Assembly (NCBI GenBank): GCA_947253625.1
Contig: CAMYAB010000005.1
Span: 20,566 to 84,565, forward strand
Source: an uncultured Porphyromonadaceae bacterium
GTDB lineage: Bacteria > Bacteroidota > Bacteroidia > Bacteroidales > Porphyromonadaceae
Reading direction: 5' to 3'
Length of the DNA: 64,000 nt
Program-made: the position numbers and the translations under genes
Notes under the pieces: generated by a model
Told to the model about the DNA's origin: nothing
Database searches by the model: none
The model's input: the letters and a program-made list of their open reading frames with translations, nothing else
Shown here: positions 17,282 to 26,548 of the stretch, piece by piece
Layout of the letters: every line of letters begins with the position of its first letter
Position numbering within the stretch: the first letter of the stretch is position 1

Positions 17282-17704
17282 TTACTTCATTTCGTAGTCA
17301 CGACGGACAACGAACCGGGTTGTGACCGGCAACTTCTGAGCGGCAAGCCTAAGGGCCTCTTTGGCCACTTCATAGGAGACTCCCTCTACCTCAAAGAGCA
17401 TGCGACCGGGTGTCACCGGGGCAACAAACCCTTCCGGGTTACCTTTACCCTTACCCATACGTACGTCTGCAGGCTTAGCAGTGATGGGCTTATCGGGGAA
17501 AATCCGGACCCAAACCTGACCCTGACGTTGCATGTAACGTGTTACTGCCACACGAGCCGCCTCTATTTGGCTACCGGTGATCCACTTTGTCTGGAGAGAC
17601 TTTATGCCAAACGACCCAAATGCAAGTTGGTTACCGCGCTGAGCAATACCCTTGGAGCGGCCCTTCTGCATTCTTCTAAATTTGGTTTTCTTTGGTTGTA
17701 ACAT
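17282..17704 (-). CDS. rplP: Ribosomal protein uL16
   Basis: The 140-residue protein begins MLQPKKTKFRRMQKGRSKGIA and has RVWVRIFPDKPITAKPADVRMGKGKG-type sequence around residues 64-90. uL16 helps shape the peptidyl transferase centre and A-site tRNA binding. It follows rpsC after 106 bp and precedes rpmC. Confidence 0.98.
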   Translation of the reverse strand: MLQPKKTKFRRMQKGRSKGIAQRGNQLAFGSFGIKSLQTKWITGSQIEAARVAVTRYMQRQGQVWVRIFPDKPITAKPADVRMGKGKGNPEGFVAPVTPGRMLFEVEGVSYEVAKEALRLAAQKLPVTTRFVVRRDYEMK

Positions 17705-17810
17705 TGCTTATCTGCACATTATATACCACGATGCACTATATGACTGTCTCTGCTTGGCAGGTGTGTCGGGCGTGCGACCATGGCACTTGGTTTCGTTTTT
17801 TACAAAATAC

Positions 17811-18548
17811 TTAGCGACGACCTCCACGACGTCCGCCACGGCGACCGCCACGGGCGTTGTTTTGGGGGCGACGACCGCCCATGTCACGCTGCTGGCTGAA
17901 GTCGGGCGCAAGATCACGCTTGCCATAGACCTCACCACGCATCACCCAAACCTTTACACCGATGAGGCCCACCTTGGTGAGAGCACCCTCAAGTGCATAG
18001 TCGATGTCTGCACGGAATGTGTGAAGGGGTGTACGTCCCTCCTTGAACATCTCGCTTCGTGCCATTTCAGCTCCGTTGAGTCGTCCGCTCAGCAGTACTT
18101 TGATTCCCTCTGCAGAGGAGCGCATGGCGTTGGAGATGGCGAGCTTTACGGCGCGACGATAGTTCATACGACCCTCGAGCTGACGAGCGATGCTGTCCGC
18201 AACGATGGTGGCGTCGACATCGGGGTTGCGTATCTCAAAGATGTTGATCTGCACCTCCTTGTCGGTGATCTTTTTGAGCTCTTCCTTGAGCTTGTCGACC
18301 TCTGCGCCTCCGCGGCCAATGATGTAGCCGGGGCGTGCGGTGCAGATTGTGATCGTAACCAGCTTGAGTGTCCGCTCTATAACAATCCTGGATACACTTG
18401 CTTTTTCCAACCTAGCTTGTAGATAGGTACGGAGTTTGTGATCCTCGAGGAGGGTATCGGCAAAGTTTTCTTTTTTACCGAACCAATTGGAATCCCATCC
18501 GCGGATAATGCCTAAGCGATTGCTTATTGGATTTGTCTTTTGTCCCAT
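17811..18548 (-). CDS. rpsC: Ribosomal protein uS3
   Basis: The 245-residue protein starts MGQKTNPISNRLGIIRGWDSNWF, carries the KH domain motif ICTARPGYIIGRGGAEVDKL, and ends in a glycine-arginine tail (NARGGRRGGRRGGRR). uS3 lines the mRNA entry channel and has helicase activity. The RGG-like tail is common in Bacteroidetes uS3. It lies between rplV (8 bp) and rplP. Confidence 0.98.
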   Translation of the reverse strand: MGQKTNPISNRLGIIRGWDSNWFGKKENFADTLLEDHKLRTYLQARLEKASVSRIVIERTLKLVTITICTARPGYIIGRGGAEVDKLKEELKKITDKEVQINIFEIRNPDVDATIVADSIARQLEGRMNYRRAVKLAISNAMRSSAEGIKVLLSGRLNGAEMARSEMFKEGRTPLHTFRADIDYALEGALTKVGLIGVKVWVMRGEVYGKRDLAPDFSQQRDMGGRRPQNNARGGRRGGRRGGRR

Positions 18549-18556
18549 CTGAAAAA

Positions 18557-18964
18557 TTAGTTGTTTTTAGCGTCCTTCTTGGTATCCACGAAAATCGTGA
18601 CATGATTGCTTCTCTTCCGAATCCTCGCGCCTCTTCCCTGGGCACGCGGACGCATACGCTTGAGTGTTACGCCCTCGTCTACAAAGATTTTGGAAACGAA
18701 CAACTCACCTTCCTCTGCACGTCTTTCATTCTTTTGCTCCCAGTTGGCGATAGCCGAGCGGAGTGTCTTCTCTACGGGACGTGCCGCATTCTTGCTCGAA
18801 AATCTCAGGACTCCTAGAGCTTGATTGACCTCCATACCGCGTACCATATCAGCCACCAGGCGCATCTTGCGTGGTGAAGAGGGGATATTCGTGAGCTTGG
18901 CAAAGTATTGTGTTGTCCTAGCTTCTTTGCGAGCATTTGCGGACATCTTTTTTCTTCGACCCAT
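18557..18964 (-). CDS. rplV: Ribosomal protein uL22
   Basis: The 135-residue protein has NIPSSPRKMRLVADMVRGMEVNQALGVL and the loop region KRMRPRAQGRGARIRKRSNHVTI, whose hairpin reaches into the exit tunnel, where macrolide-resistance changes are known. It lies between rpsS and rpsC. Confidence 0.98.
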   Translation of the reverse strand: MGRRKKMSANARKEARTTQYFAKLTNIPSSPRKMRLVADMVRGMEVNQALGVLRFSSKNAARPVEKTLRSAIANWEQKNERRAEEGELFVSKIFVDEGVTLKRMRPRAQGRGARIRKRSNHVTIFVDTKKDAKNN

Positions 18965-19024
18965 ATTCTCTACTATTTATTCTCTATTCTTACTAATGAT
19001 TATCTTCCGTACAGTAGCGGAGTA

Positions 19025-19291
19025 TTACTTACGGTTGCCACTGTGACCACGGAAGGTACGCGTTGGCGCAAACTCTCCGAGCTTGTGTCCCACCATGTTT
19101 TCAGTAATAAACACAGGGATAAACTTATTCCCGTTGTGTACAGCAATTGTGTGACCCACAAAGTCAGGCGAGATCATCGAGGCACGACTCCAAGTCTTCA
19201 CGACACTCTTCTTGCCACTTTCGTTCATGGCAAGCACTCGCTTCTCCAACTTTAGGTCTATATACGGTCCTTTCTTTAGTGATCGGCTCAT
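19025..19291 (-). CDS. rpsS: Ribosomal protein uS19
   Basis: The 88-residue protein begins MSRSLKKGPYIDLKLEKRVL and has WSRASMISPDFVGHTIAVHNGNKFIPVFI and the ending LGEFAPTRTFRGHSGNRK. It sits in the 30S head next to uS13. It lies between rplB and rplV. Confidence 0.98.
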   Translation of the reverse strand: MSRSLKKGPYIDLKLEKRVLAMNESGKKSVVKTWSRASMISPDFVGHTIAVHNGNKFIPVFITENMVGHKLGEFAPTRTFRGHSGNRK

Positions 19292-19326
19292 AATATTTAT
19301 CTGACTCTATATGTTTTCAGTATCTG

Positions 19327-20163
19327 TTATTTGCGCTTCTTTTTGGTCGCTCTCTCTATGATGTACTTAGAGGAGTGTTTCTTAGGAGCACGTGTCTTCA
19401 AGCCCTTAGCATATAGGCCAGTACGGCTTCTTGGGTGACCTCCGGACGCACGTCCTTCGCCACCACCCATTGGGTGATCCACTGGGTTCATCACGACACC
19501 ACGGTTGTGAGGACGACGACCAAGCCAACGCGAACGACCGGCCTTTCCACTCTGCTCGAGGGCATGGTCTGAGTTGCCGACACTGCCCACGGTTGCCTTG
19601 CAACCACTAAAGATACGGCGGGTCTCACCGGAGGGCATCTTGACCACCACATAGTTGCCTTCGCGCGAAGTCAGCTGTGCAAAAACACCTGCTGAGCGGA
19701 CGAGCTTGGCTCCCTGTCCGGGACGTAGCTCTATGTTGTGTACGACCGTACCGACCGGCATTTTGCCGAGAGGAAGACAGTTACCCAAGTCGGGAGCAAC
19801 ATTCTCACCGGAGATCACCTGCTGTCCCACTTTCAGTCCATCGGGTGCCAGGATGTATGTTTTCTCACCGTCTGCATAGTAGAGAAGCGCGATGCGCGCC
19901 GAGCGATTGGGATCGTACTCTATGGCCTTTACTGTAGCCGGCACACCGTCCTTTTTCCTCTTGAAGTCGATGAGACGAAGACGTTGCTTGTGGCCACCGC
20001 CGATGTAGCGGACAGTCATCTTACCTGTGTTATTGCGGCCACCGGTCTTGCGCTTACCTACTACGAGAGACTTTTCTGGTGCACTTGCTGTGACGGTCTC
20101 AAATGTACCAATAATCTTATGTCTTTGGCCCGGAGTCGTGGGCTTTAGTTTCTTAATTGCCAT
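19327..20163 (-). CDS. rplB: Ribosomal protein uL2
   Basis: The 278-residue protein has the uL2 motifs GRNNTGKMTVRYIGGGHKQ and the C-terminal VVMNPVDHPMGGGEGRASGGHPRS, which holds the conserved histidine close to the peptidyl transferase centre. Length is normal. It lies between rplW (8 bp) and rpsS. Confidence 0.98.
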   Translation of the reverse strand: MAIKKLKPTTPGQRHKIIGTFETVTASAPEKSLVVGKRKTGGRNNTGKMTVRYIGGGHKQRLRLIDFKRKKDGVPATVKAIEYDPNRSARIALLYYADGEKTYILAPDGLKVGQQVISGENVAPDLGNCLPLGKMPVGTVVHNIELRPGQGAKLVRSAGVFAQLTSREGNYVVVKMPSGETRRIFSGCKATVGSVGNSDHALEQSGKAGRSRWLGRRPHNRGVVMNPVDHPMGGGEGRASGGHPRSRTGLYAKGLKTRAPKKHSSKYIIERATKKKRK

Positions 20164-20171
20164 GTCTTTGC

Positions 20172-20465
20172 TTAGATATTGCTAAAGAAGTCAATGGTCT
20201 GACCCTCTGCTAGTGTTACAATAGCTTTCTTGAACGCAGGCTTCTTCCCTTGGATGAGACCACCGCGGGTATAACGAGAGCTTCGCTTTCCGTCGTACCG
20301 CATGGTGTTCACCTGTGTCACTTTCACGCCGTACATCTTCTCGACCGCTTGTGCTATCTCAATCTTAGTAGCAGAAGGGACAACCTTGAAGCCATACCTA
20401 TTGGACATGGTCTCGGTGATGTCGGACATCTTTTCTGTAATGATTGGTGCTATTAGAGTTTTCAT
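20172..20465 (-). CDS. rplW: Ribosomal protein uL23
   Basis: The 97-residue protein begins MKTLIAPIITEKMSDITE and has VKVTQVNTMRYDGKRSSRYTRG. uL23 is the main docking site for trigger factor and SRP at the tunnel exit. It lies between rplD (12 bp) and rplB. Confidence 0.97.
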   Translation of the reverse strand: MKTLIAPIITEKMSDITETMSNRYGFKVVPSATKIEIAQAVEKMYGVKVTQVNTMRYDGKRSSRYTRGGLIQGKKPAFKKAIVTLAEGQTIDFFSNI

Positions 20466-20477
20466 TATTACTGCTCG

Positions 20478-21107
20478 TTATGCGTTGAGTACGTCGGTTA
20501 GCCGCTTGAGGCTGCTTTCTGTCAAAACAACCTTCTGTGCATTCAGGATACGGTAGGTATTGGCCTGGCATGCAGGAGCGAAGGTCACGGTCTTGAGGTT
20601 GCGTCCACTCAGCAGGGTGTTCTTATCCGCATTCTCCAGCAAGAAAAGACTCTTGCAGTCAGCGATATTCAGGCCCTTGAGGATGTTCTTGAATTCTTTC
20701 GTCTTGGGGGCATCCATAGCGAAGTCCTCCAGTACGATGATTCCATTTTCCTTTGCACGAAGGCTCAAAGCGGATATACGTGCCAGGCGCTTCACTTTTT
20801 TATTGAGCTTGAAGGAGTAGTCTCTTGGCTTAGGGCCAAACACAGTACCACCGCCCTTCAGTAGCGGGCTCTTAATATCACCACGGCGTGCGCCACCGGT
20901 ACCCTTCTGACGGAAGAGTTTTCGGGTGCTAAATGCCACTTCGCTTCTCTCCTTGGTCTTGGCTGTACCCTGGCGTCTGTTGGCCAAGTGTTGCTTCACG
21001 TCCAGATACATCACGTGCTCGTTTGGCTCGATCGCAAAGATAGAGTCTTCCAGAGTCACGGTACGTCCGGTCTCTTCGCCCTTTATATTGAGTACTTTTA
21101 CTTCCAT
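20478..21107 (-). CDS. rplD: Ribosomal protein uL4
   Basis: The 209-residue protein has FRQKGTGGARRGDIKSPLLKGGGTVFGPKPRDYSFKLNKK-type sequence at residues 65-105, the loop that lines the exit tunnel. In E. coli uL4 represses its own operon; no such signal is claimed here. It lies between rplC (8 bp) and rplW. Confidence 0.98.
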   Translation of the reverse strand: MEVKVLNIKGEETGRTVTLEDSIFAIEPNEHVMYLDVKQHLANRRQGTAKTKERSEVAFSTRKLFRQKGTGGARRGDIKSPLLKGGGTVFGPKPRDYSFKLNKKVKRLARISALSLRAKENGIIVLEDFAMDAPKTKEFKNILKGLNIADCKSLFLLENADKNTLLSGRNLKTVTFAPACQANTYRILNAQKVVLTESSLKRLTDVLNA

Positions 21108-21115
21108 TTTATTAC

Positions 21116-21733
21116 TTAGTCTTCAATTAATAAGATGGCTCCCTTTGCACCGGGTACACTTCCTTTCACGAGAAGCACATTGTGCTCAGGCATTACTTTC
21201 ATCACCTCGAGGTTTTGGACAGTCACTCTGCGGTTGCCGTGCTGTCCGGCCATTCTGAGGCCCTTGAATAGCTTTGAGGGGGTTGAGCTGGCGCCCACAG
21301 ATCCGGGGGCTCTCAGGCGGTTCTTCTGACCGTGAGTGGTCTGCCCTACTCCCGCAAATCCGTGACGCTTCACTACGCCCTGGAAGCCCTTACCTTTGCT
21401 GACACCTACTACATCTACGTAGTGGCTGTTTTCAAAAAGCCCAACGGTCAGCTCGTCACCAAGCTTGTAGTCTTCTTTGAAAGACTTGAACTCGGCCAAG
21501 TGTCTCTTAGGTGTTACGCCTGCTTTCTTGAAGTGACCCTGTAGAGGTTGGGTGGTATGCTTCTCTTTTTTGTCCTCAAAGCCCACCTGAACGGCGTTGT
21601 AGCCGTCAGTCTCTACCGTCTTAACCTGCGTAACCACACAAGGACCTACTTCGATAACAGTGCATGGAATGTTCTTTCCCTCGGCACTGAATACGGATGT
21701 CATTCCGATTTTCTTTCCTATTAATCCTGGCAT
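21116..21733 (-). CDS. rplC: Ribosomal protein uL3
   Basis: The 205-residue protein begins MPGLIGKKIGMTSVFSAEGK and has VSKGKGFQGVVKRHGFAG and the glutamine-containing loop QTTHGQKNRLRAPGSVGASSTPSKLFKG. The central glutamine is methylated in some bacteria. uL3 is a primary assembly protein of the 50S subunit. It lies between rpsJ and rplD. Confidence 0.98.
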   Translation of the reverse strand: MPGLIGKKIGMTSVFSAEGKNIPCTVIEVGPCVVTQVKTVETDGYNAVQVGFEDKKEKHTTQPLQGHFKKAGVTPKRHLAEFKSFKEDYKLGDELTVGLFENSHYVDVVGVSKGKGFQGVVKRHGFAGVGQTTHGQKNRLRAPGSVGASSTPSKLFKGLRMAGQHGNRRVTVQNLEVMKVMPEHNVLLVKGSVPGAKGAILLIED

Positions 21734-21785
21734 TTCAGTCTTAACGTCTTAGTTCGTTTATCTATTACACTATCTCGGACACTTA

Positions 21786-22097
21786 TCAGATGTCCGTCTT
21801 GATTTCAATCTCCACACCACTTGGGAGCTCCAGGCGTGCCAGAGCGTCCACAGTACTGGTAGTGGCGTTGACTATATCAATCACACGCTTGAAGGTGGAC
21901 AGCTGAAACTGCTCGCGAGCTTTTTTGTTCACGAAAGTGGACCTGTTCACCGTGAATATCCGCTTGTGTGTAGGCAAGGGGATCGGGCCACAGATTTGTA
22001 CCCCGGTAGGCTCCACAGCCTTCACTATCTTTTCGGCAGACTTATCCACAAGGGTGTGGTCATAAGACTTGATCTTGATTCGGATAATTTGACTCAT
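21786..22097 (-). CDS. rpsJ: Ribosomal protein uS10
   Basis: The 103-residue protein begins MSQIIRIKIKSYDHTLVDKSAEKIV and has GPIPLPTHKRIFTVNRSTFVNKKAREQF. uS10 is part of the 30S head and also partners NusB in antitermination. It follows fusA after 39 bp, so the str and S10 operons are joined. Confidence 0.98.
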   Translation of the reverse strand: MSQIIRIKIKSYDHTLVDKSAEKIVKAVEPTGVQICGPIPLPTHKRIFTVNRSTFVNKKAREQFQLSTFKRVIDIVNATTSTVDALARLELPSGVEIEIKTDI

Positions 22098-22136
22098 TAC
22101 TTATCTCTACTATCTTATATTATATACTCTACAGCA

Positions 22137-24260
22137 TTACTTGAGGAGGTCGACACGTCCGTCACGCTCTTCGAGGACAGCCTGTGCTATGCTGGTTGAC
22201 ATTTGCTCGAAGTGGTCAAAAGTCATGGAGCTGGTAGCACGACCACTCGTGATGGTACGCAGGTCGGTTACGTAGCCAAACATCTCGCTCAGCGGAGTCA
22301 TTGCCTTTACGACACGTGCACCATTGACAGTGGAGTCCATTCCCTCTACCTGTCCGCGACGCTTGTTCATGTCGCTGATGACGTCTCCCATGTTTTCCTC
22401 CGGTGTCACCACTTCTACCTTCATGATCGGCTCCAGTAGGACGGGACCCGCCTTGGCGGCCGCACTCCTAAAGGCGTTCATGGCGCAGACCTCAAATGAG
22501 AGCTGATCGGAGTCCACTGGGTGGTACGATCCATCGATGACGGTCACCTTCAGCTTATCCATAGGATATCCGGCGAGGACACCGGTCTTCATAGCGCGCT
22601 CAAAGCCCTTCTGGATAGAGGGGATATACTCCTTGGGGATGTTACCACCCTTAACCTCGTCCACAAACTGCAGCTCACCCTCAAAGTCGGGATCGGCAGG
22701 CTCCACACGGACAATCATATCCGCATACTTACCACGTCCTCCGGTCTGCTTCTTGTAGGTTTCACGCAGCTCTACCGGTTGCGTAATAGCCTCCTTGTAG
22801 GTCACCATTGGGCGGCCCTGGTTGGACTCTACCTTGAATTCCCTCTTGAGACGGTCGATAATGATCTCCAAGTGAAGCTCTCCCATACCGCTGATCACGG
22901 TCTGGCCGGTCTCTTCGTTGGTCTTCACGGTAAATGTTGGGTCCTCCTCTGCCAGCTTGGCAAGTCCCATACCGAGCTTGTCCATATCCTTCTGGGTTTT
23001 TGGCTCGATAGCGACAGAGATCACAGGTGCGGGGAACTCCATGCTCTCCAGTGTGATTGGCTGATCCTCGGAGCAGAGGGTATCACCCGTGCGGATATCC
23101 TTGAAGCCCACGCCGGCACCGATATCACCACAGAGGATCTCCTCCTTGAAGTTTTGGTGGTTGGAGTGCATCTGGAAAAGCCTGGAGATGCGCTCACGCT
23201 TGCCAGTACGGCTGTTGTAGACGTAGCTTCCGGACTCTACCTTGCCGGAGTACACTCTGAAGTAACAGAGTCGGCCGACATAGGGGTCAGTTGCGATCTT
23301 GAATACAAGGGCGCAGAGGGGCGAATCCTCGGACACTTCACGCACGATTTCTTTGCTTTCGTCCTGTGGGTCGCGACCGATCACCTCCGGGGTGTCGATT
23401 GGGCTTGGGAGGTAAGCGCAGACAGCATCCAGCAGAGTCTGCACACCCTTATTCTTGAAAGAGGAGCCACACATCACAGGGTTCATCTTCATGGACACAG
23501 TACCCTTGCGGATTACGGCCTTGATCTCATCCTCGGTGATGGATTCCGGATCCTCAAAGAACTTCTCCATAAAGGCATCATCCAGCTCGGCCAGTGCCTC
23601 CAGCAGCTTTTCTCTCCACTCACGGCTCTCGGGCAGTAGCTCGTCGGGGATCTCATCCACCTCGTACTCGGCACCCATTGTCTCATCGTGCCAAAGGATA
23701 GCCTTCATGGCCACGAGGTCGATCACGCCCTTGAAGTCCTCTTCTGCACCGATGGGCAATTGGATCGGCACGGCGTTGGCACCCAGCATGTCCCTCATTT
23801 GGCGCACAGCCTCCAAGAAGTTGGCACCGGAACGGTCCATCTTGTTGACATAGGCGATACGGGGGACCTTGTACTTATCAGCTTGGCGCCATACGGTCTC
23901 GCTCTGTGGCTGGACACCGCTCACTGAGTCAAAAGCGGCGATGGTACCATCCAAGACACGCAACGAACGCTCCACCTCGACGGTAAAGTCCACGTGCCCT
24001 GGGGTATCGATAAGGTTGATCTTGTACTTTTGATCGTTGTATTTCCAAAATGTAGTGGTAGCGGCACTCGTGATCGTAATACCACGCTCCTGCTCCTGCT
24101 CCATCCAGTCCATAGTCGCCGCACCATCGTGCACCTCACCTATCTTGTGGGTCAGTCCGGTGTAGAATAGGATGCGCTCAGACGTAGTAGTCTTACCGGC
24201 ATCAATGTGGGCCATGATCCCGATATTCCTTGTCAGCTCTAGATGTGTGGAATTAGCCAT
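22137..24260 (-). CDS. fusA: Elongation factor G
   Basis: The 707-residue GTPase shows G1 HIDAGKTTTSERILFYTG, G3 DTPGHVDF and G4 NKMDRSGANF, then the EF-G domains II-V (GMGELHLEIIIDRLKREFKVE, RSAAAKAGPVLLEPIMKVEV). It drives translocation of tRNA and mRNA and, with RRF, ribosome recycling. The translocase-type sequence and its place after rpsG support fusA over a tetracycline-protection paralogue. Confidence 0.98.
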   Translation of the reverse strand: MANSTHLELTRNIGIMAHIDAGKTTTSERILFYTGLTHKIGEVHDGAATMDWMEQEQERGITITSAATTTFWKYNDQKYKINLIDTPGHVDFTVEVERSLRVLDGTIAAFDSVSGVQPQSETVWRQADKYKVPRIAYVNKMDRSGANFLEAVRQMRDMLGANAVPIQLPIGAEEDFKGVIDLVAMKAILWHDETMGAEYEVDEIPDELLPESREWREKLLEALAELDDAFMEKFFEDPESITEDEIKAVIRKGTVSMKMNPVMCGSSFKNKGVQTLLDAVCAYLPSPIDTPEVIGRDPQDESKEIVREVSEDSPLCALVFKIATDPYVGRLCYFRVYSGKVESGSYVYNSRTGKRERISRLFQMHSNHQNFKEEILCGDIGAGVGFKDIRTGDTLCSEDQPITLESMEFPAPVISVAIEPKTQKDMDKLGMGLAKLAEEDPTFTVKTNEETGQTVISGMGELHLEIIIDRLKREFKVESNQGRPMVTYKEAITQPVELRETYKKQTGGRGKYADMIVRVEPADPDFEGELQFVDEVKGGNIPKEYIPSIQKGFERAMKTGVLAGYPMDKLKVTVIDGSYHPVDSDQLSFEVCAMNAFRSAAAKAGPVLLEPIMKVEVVTPEENMGDVISDMNKRRGQVEGMDSTVNGARVVKAMTPLSEMFGYVTDLRTITSGRATSSMTFDHFEQMSTSIAQAVLEERDGRVDLLK

Positions 24261-24321
24261 TATTTATGCTTGTGTTTGTTTCAAAAAGTCATTTTATCTG
24301 CACTTTACCGCGACGATGCGA

Positions 24322-24798
24322 TCATCTGCGGAAGTGTGCAAACGCACGGTTGGCCTCGGCCATACGGTGCATATCCTCCTTACGCTTGAAGGCACCTCCC
24401 TGCTGGTTGTAGGCATCTACGATCTCAGCGGTGAGCTTGTCGGCCATGGAGCGTCCGCCACGCTTGCGAGCGAAGTTGATCAGGTTCTTCATGGAGAGAG
24501 ACTCCTTACGCTCCGGACGTACCTCTACAGGCACCTGAAAGTTGGCACCACCGATACGACGTGTCTTGACCTCTACATGGGGGGTCACATTCTCTAGCGC
24601 GGACTTCCAGATCTCCAGAGGAGTCTTCTCCTCGTTGGGAAGTTTGCTCTTCACGCCTTCCAGAGCCTTATAGAATATCTCGAAAGACAAGTTCTTCTTC
24701 CCATCATACATCATGTGGTTTACAAACTTGGTTACCTTCACCTCTCCAAACACGGGATCCGGAAGGATGTGCCTCTTTTTTGGTTTAGCTTTTCTCAT
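24322..24798 (-). CDS. rpsG: Ribosomal protein uS7
   Basis: The 158-residue protein begins MRKAKPKKRHILPDPVFGEVKVTKFVNHMM and has GGANFQVPVEVRPERKESLSMKNLI and the ending RMAEANRAFAHFRR. uS7 nucleates the 30S head. It lies 61 bp before fusA but, unusually, 766 bp after rpsL. Confidence 0.98.
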   Translation of the reverse strand: MRKAKPKKRHILPDPVFGEVKVTKFVNHMMYDGKKNLSFEIFYKALEGVKSKLPNEEKTPLEIWKSALENVTPHVEVKTRRIGGANFQVPVEVRPERKESLSMKNLINFARKRGGRSMADKLTAEIVDAYNQQGGAFKRKEDMHRMAEANRAFAHFRR

Positions 24799-25564
24799 TT
24801 TTGTTCTCTAAGTAAGTTGACCCACCTTTCATCCTCACGCAAGCGACAGGGCCCTTATGCCCATCACCTGCAGACTACTCCGGTGAGATAGCTTCTCGTT
24901 GGCAAAGGCCACGAGTAAAAAAAATAAGCAATTTACGTCCAAGCCGGCTTGTCCTTGCACCGTTGTCTCTTTGATCCTGTGGCATGGGGCGCCCCATTCC
25001 GACACCCATTGATTTCGTTCACACCACTCACCCCGGGCCACCTATAGCCTCGGTGTGCGCAAAGTAGAGCAAGCAGATACGGAAAAGACCTCCGCAACTT
25101 GGCTCTAGACTTCTCTAGATTGTTTTTGTTTTCACATTCACTCCACACAGACGCCCCATAGGGGGGGGCTGTGACGAGCGTCTATCCGACCAGATCAGGA
25201 TCTCAGCAGGCCACACGCTCTGTGCCGCACCTGCTCACCCACGTCGGTGATTTCTCCACTTCTCTTCGTCCGGGCTAGCCCATAAGCCTTCACGACCCGC
25301 CCCACTTCGGCATAGGATGCCTGACACGATCACGCCCTTCTCTCAAGAGAGGAGCCCCTCGGCCACAAGTGGCGATGAGTATGCACTCACCGGGATTTCG
25401 ATACTCTAGTGACACCCTGCTGTTCTTAGTCAGCCACGGCCTTACCGGGCGAGCCTCACCTCGCCGTCACCATTTCTTATTTCGATCTTTTACTCAGCGT
25501 GGACACCTCCACACTTATCCCCTCTCCCAAAGACAAGTGCGCCCACTCAGGGGACGCAACCTAC
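24799..25564. other. Unusual gene-free stretch between rpsL and rpsG
   Basis: rpsL and rpsG are normally within about 100 bp. Here 766 bp separate them with no supported gene on either strand and no 22-bp array. The stretch has several inverted repeats: ATGGGGC/GCCCCAT (24984-24997, perfect), TCTAGA/TCTAGA near 25104-25119 and CTCTCAAGAGAG near 25340. A run of eight G lies near 25161. I found no TAnnTTTG box on the minus strand, so it is probably transcribed through. A structured RNA or a decayed insertion are both possible. Confidence 0.75.
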
Positions 25565-25948
25565 TTACTTCTTGGCGTCCTTTGGTCGCTTGACACCGTA
25601 CTTGCTTCTGCGTTGCGTGCGTCCCTGTACACCACTGGCATCCAGCGTACCACGCACAATGTGGTAGCGAACACCTGGGAGGTCCTTCACACGACCACCA
25701 CGCACCAGCACGATCGAGTGCTCCTGAAGGTTGTGACCTTCACCGGGGATGTAGGCATTGACCTCCTTGCCGTTGGTCAGGCGGACACGAGCCACCTTTC
25801 GCATAGCAGAGTTAGGCTTCTTAGGCGTAGTGGTATATACACGCACACACACGCCACGACGCTGCGGACATGCACCCAGAGCAGGGCTCTTGCCCTTCTC
25901 CTCCATCGTTTCACGGCCCTTGCGGACGAGTTGTTGAATCGTTGGCAT
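25565..25948 (-). CDS. rpsL: Ribosomal protein uS12
   Basis: The 127-residue protein begins MPTIQQLVRKGRETMEEKGKSPAL and has VCVRVYTTTPKKPNSAMRKVARVRLTNG and YIPGEGHNLQEHSIVLVRGGRVKDLPGVRYH. uS12 acts at the decoding centre. The lysine in TPKKPNS is the wild-type residue at which streptomycin resistance changes arise. It is the first gene after a strong promoter at 26013-26044. Confidence 0.98.
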   Translation of the reverse strand: MPTIQQLVRKGRETMEEKGKSPALGACPQRRGVCVRVYTTTPKKPNSAMRKVARVRLTNGKEVNAYIPGEGHNLQEHSIVLVRGGRVKDLPGVRYHIVRGTLDASGVQGRTQRRSKYGVKRPKDAKK

Positions 25949-26012
25949 TTACTTTATTACTCTGTTAGTTAGTTCTCAATTACTTACCCACAGGGCAAGT
26001 CTTAATCGACTG

Positions 26013-26044
26013 CAAAGGTACAGAAAATATCTGTGTCTGCCAAA
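26013..26044 (-). promoter_or_regulatory. Promoter of the str-S10 ribosomal operon
   Basis: The minus strand shows TTTG (26041-26044), a 20-base spacer, then TACCTTTG (26013-26020). This is a complete match to the Bacteroidetes vegetative promoter (TTTG, 19-21 bases, TAnnTTTG). Transcription should start near 26006, leaving a leader of about 55-60 nt before rpsL. Confidence 0.85.
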
Positions 26045-26270
26045 CCTCTTTCGTGTGATTTTTTTTTGGGGGGCACCCTCTTATTTTCGGTGGGGCCTCT
26101 GGCACTCGGGCTTGGTCATCACCCGGGGAGCGACTTTCCTCGCCTCTTTTCCGCCTCGTGTTTCACCTTTGGACCTGGGCAAAAAGGGGCTATTTCCGAG
26201 CCACTTTTCAACGTTTTTCTGAACTCTTTTGTAAACGCCTAAGTATCTGCGCATTGTAGAGGCACCGTTT

Positions 26271-26352
26271 TTTCACGGATAGAAGCGTTTGGTTTCACGG
26301 ATAGAAGCAAAACTTTTCACAGATAGAAGAAAATAGTTTCACGGATAGAAGA
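26271..26352 (-). repeat. 22-bp-period array, cluster 3 (four units, reverse orientation)
   Basis: On the plus strand TTTCACGGATAGAAGC starts at 26271, 26293, 26315 (one change inside, one at the end) and 26337 (last base changed), exactly 22 bp apart. Linkers are GTTTGG, AAAACT and AAATAG. The array lies between the terminator of the outer membrane protein gene and the rpsL promoter. Confidence 0.95.
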
Positions 26353-26404
26353 AAAATTCGGATCGCCACGAGGTGACTTTTTGCACTCCGGTGAGCTCCC
26401 CCCC

Positions 26405-26444
26405 AAAAAAAGCGAGGGTGCGCAACAGCTGTTGCGCACCCTCG
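26405..26444 (-). terminator. Rho-independent terminator after the outer membrane protein gene
   Basis: A 32-bp perfect palindrome spans 26413-26444, each arm reading CGAGGGTGCGCAACAG. On the minus strand it is followed by CTTTTTTT. It lies about 100 bp past the stop of the gene at 26549. Confidence 0.92.
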
Positions 26445-26548
26445 TCATCATTGTGGGAGAGTAGTCTCCCGATATTTTGGTCTACCGCTCTCCACTCCTC
26501 ACGACCTAGGTCGCTTGACAGTGGTGGGGGTAATCTTCCGTCGCCTGA

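Noticed and set aside
24835..25148. Open frames in the rpsL-rpsG gap
   Set aside because: They are short and overlap each other, their codons look random and they match nothing I know.
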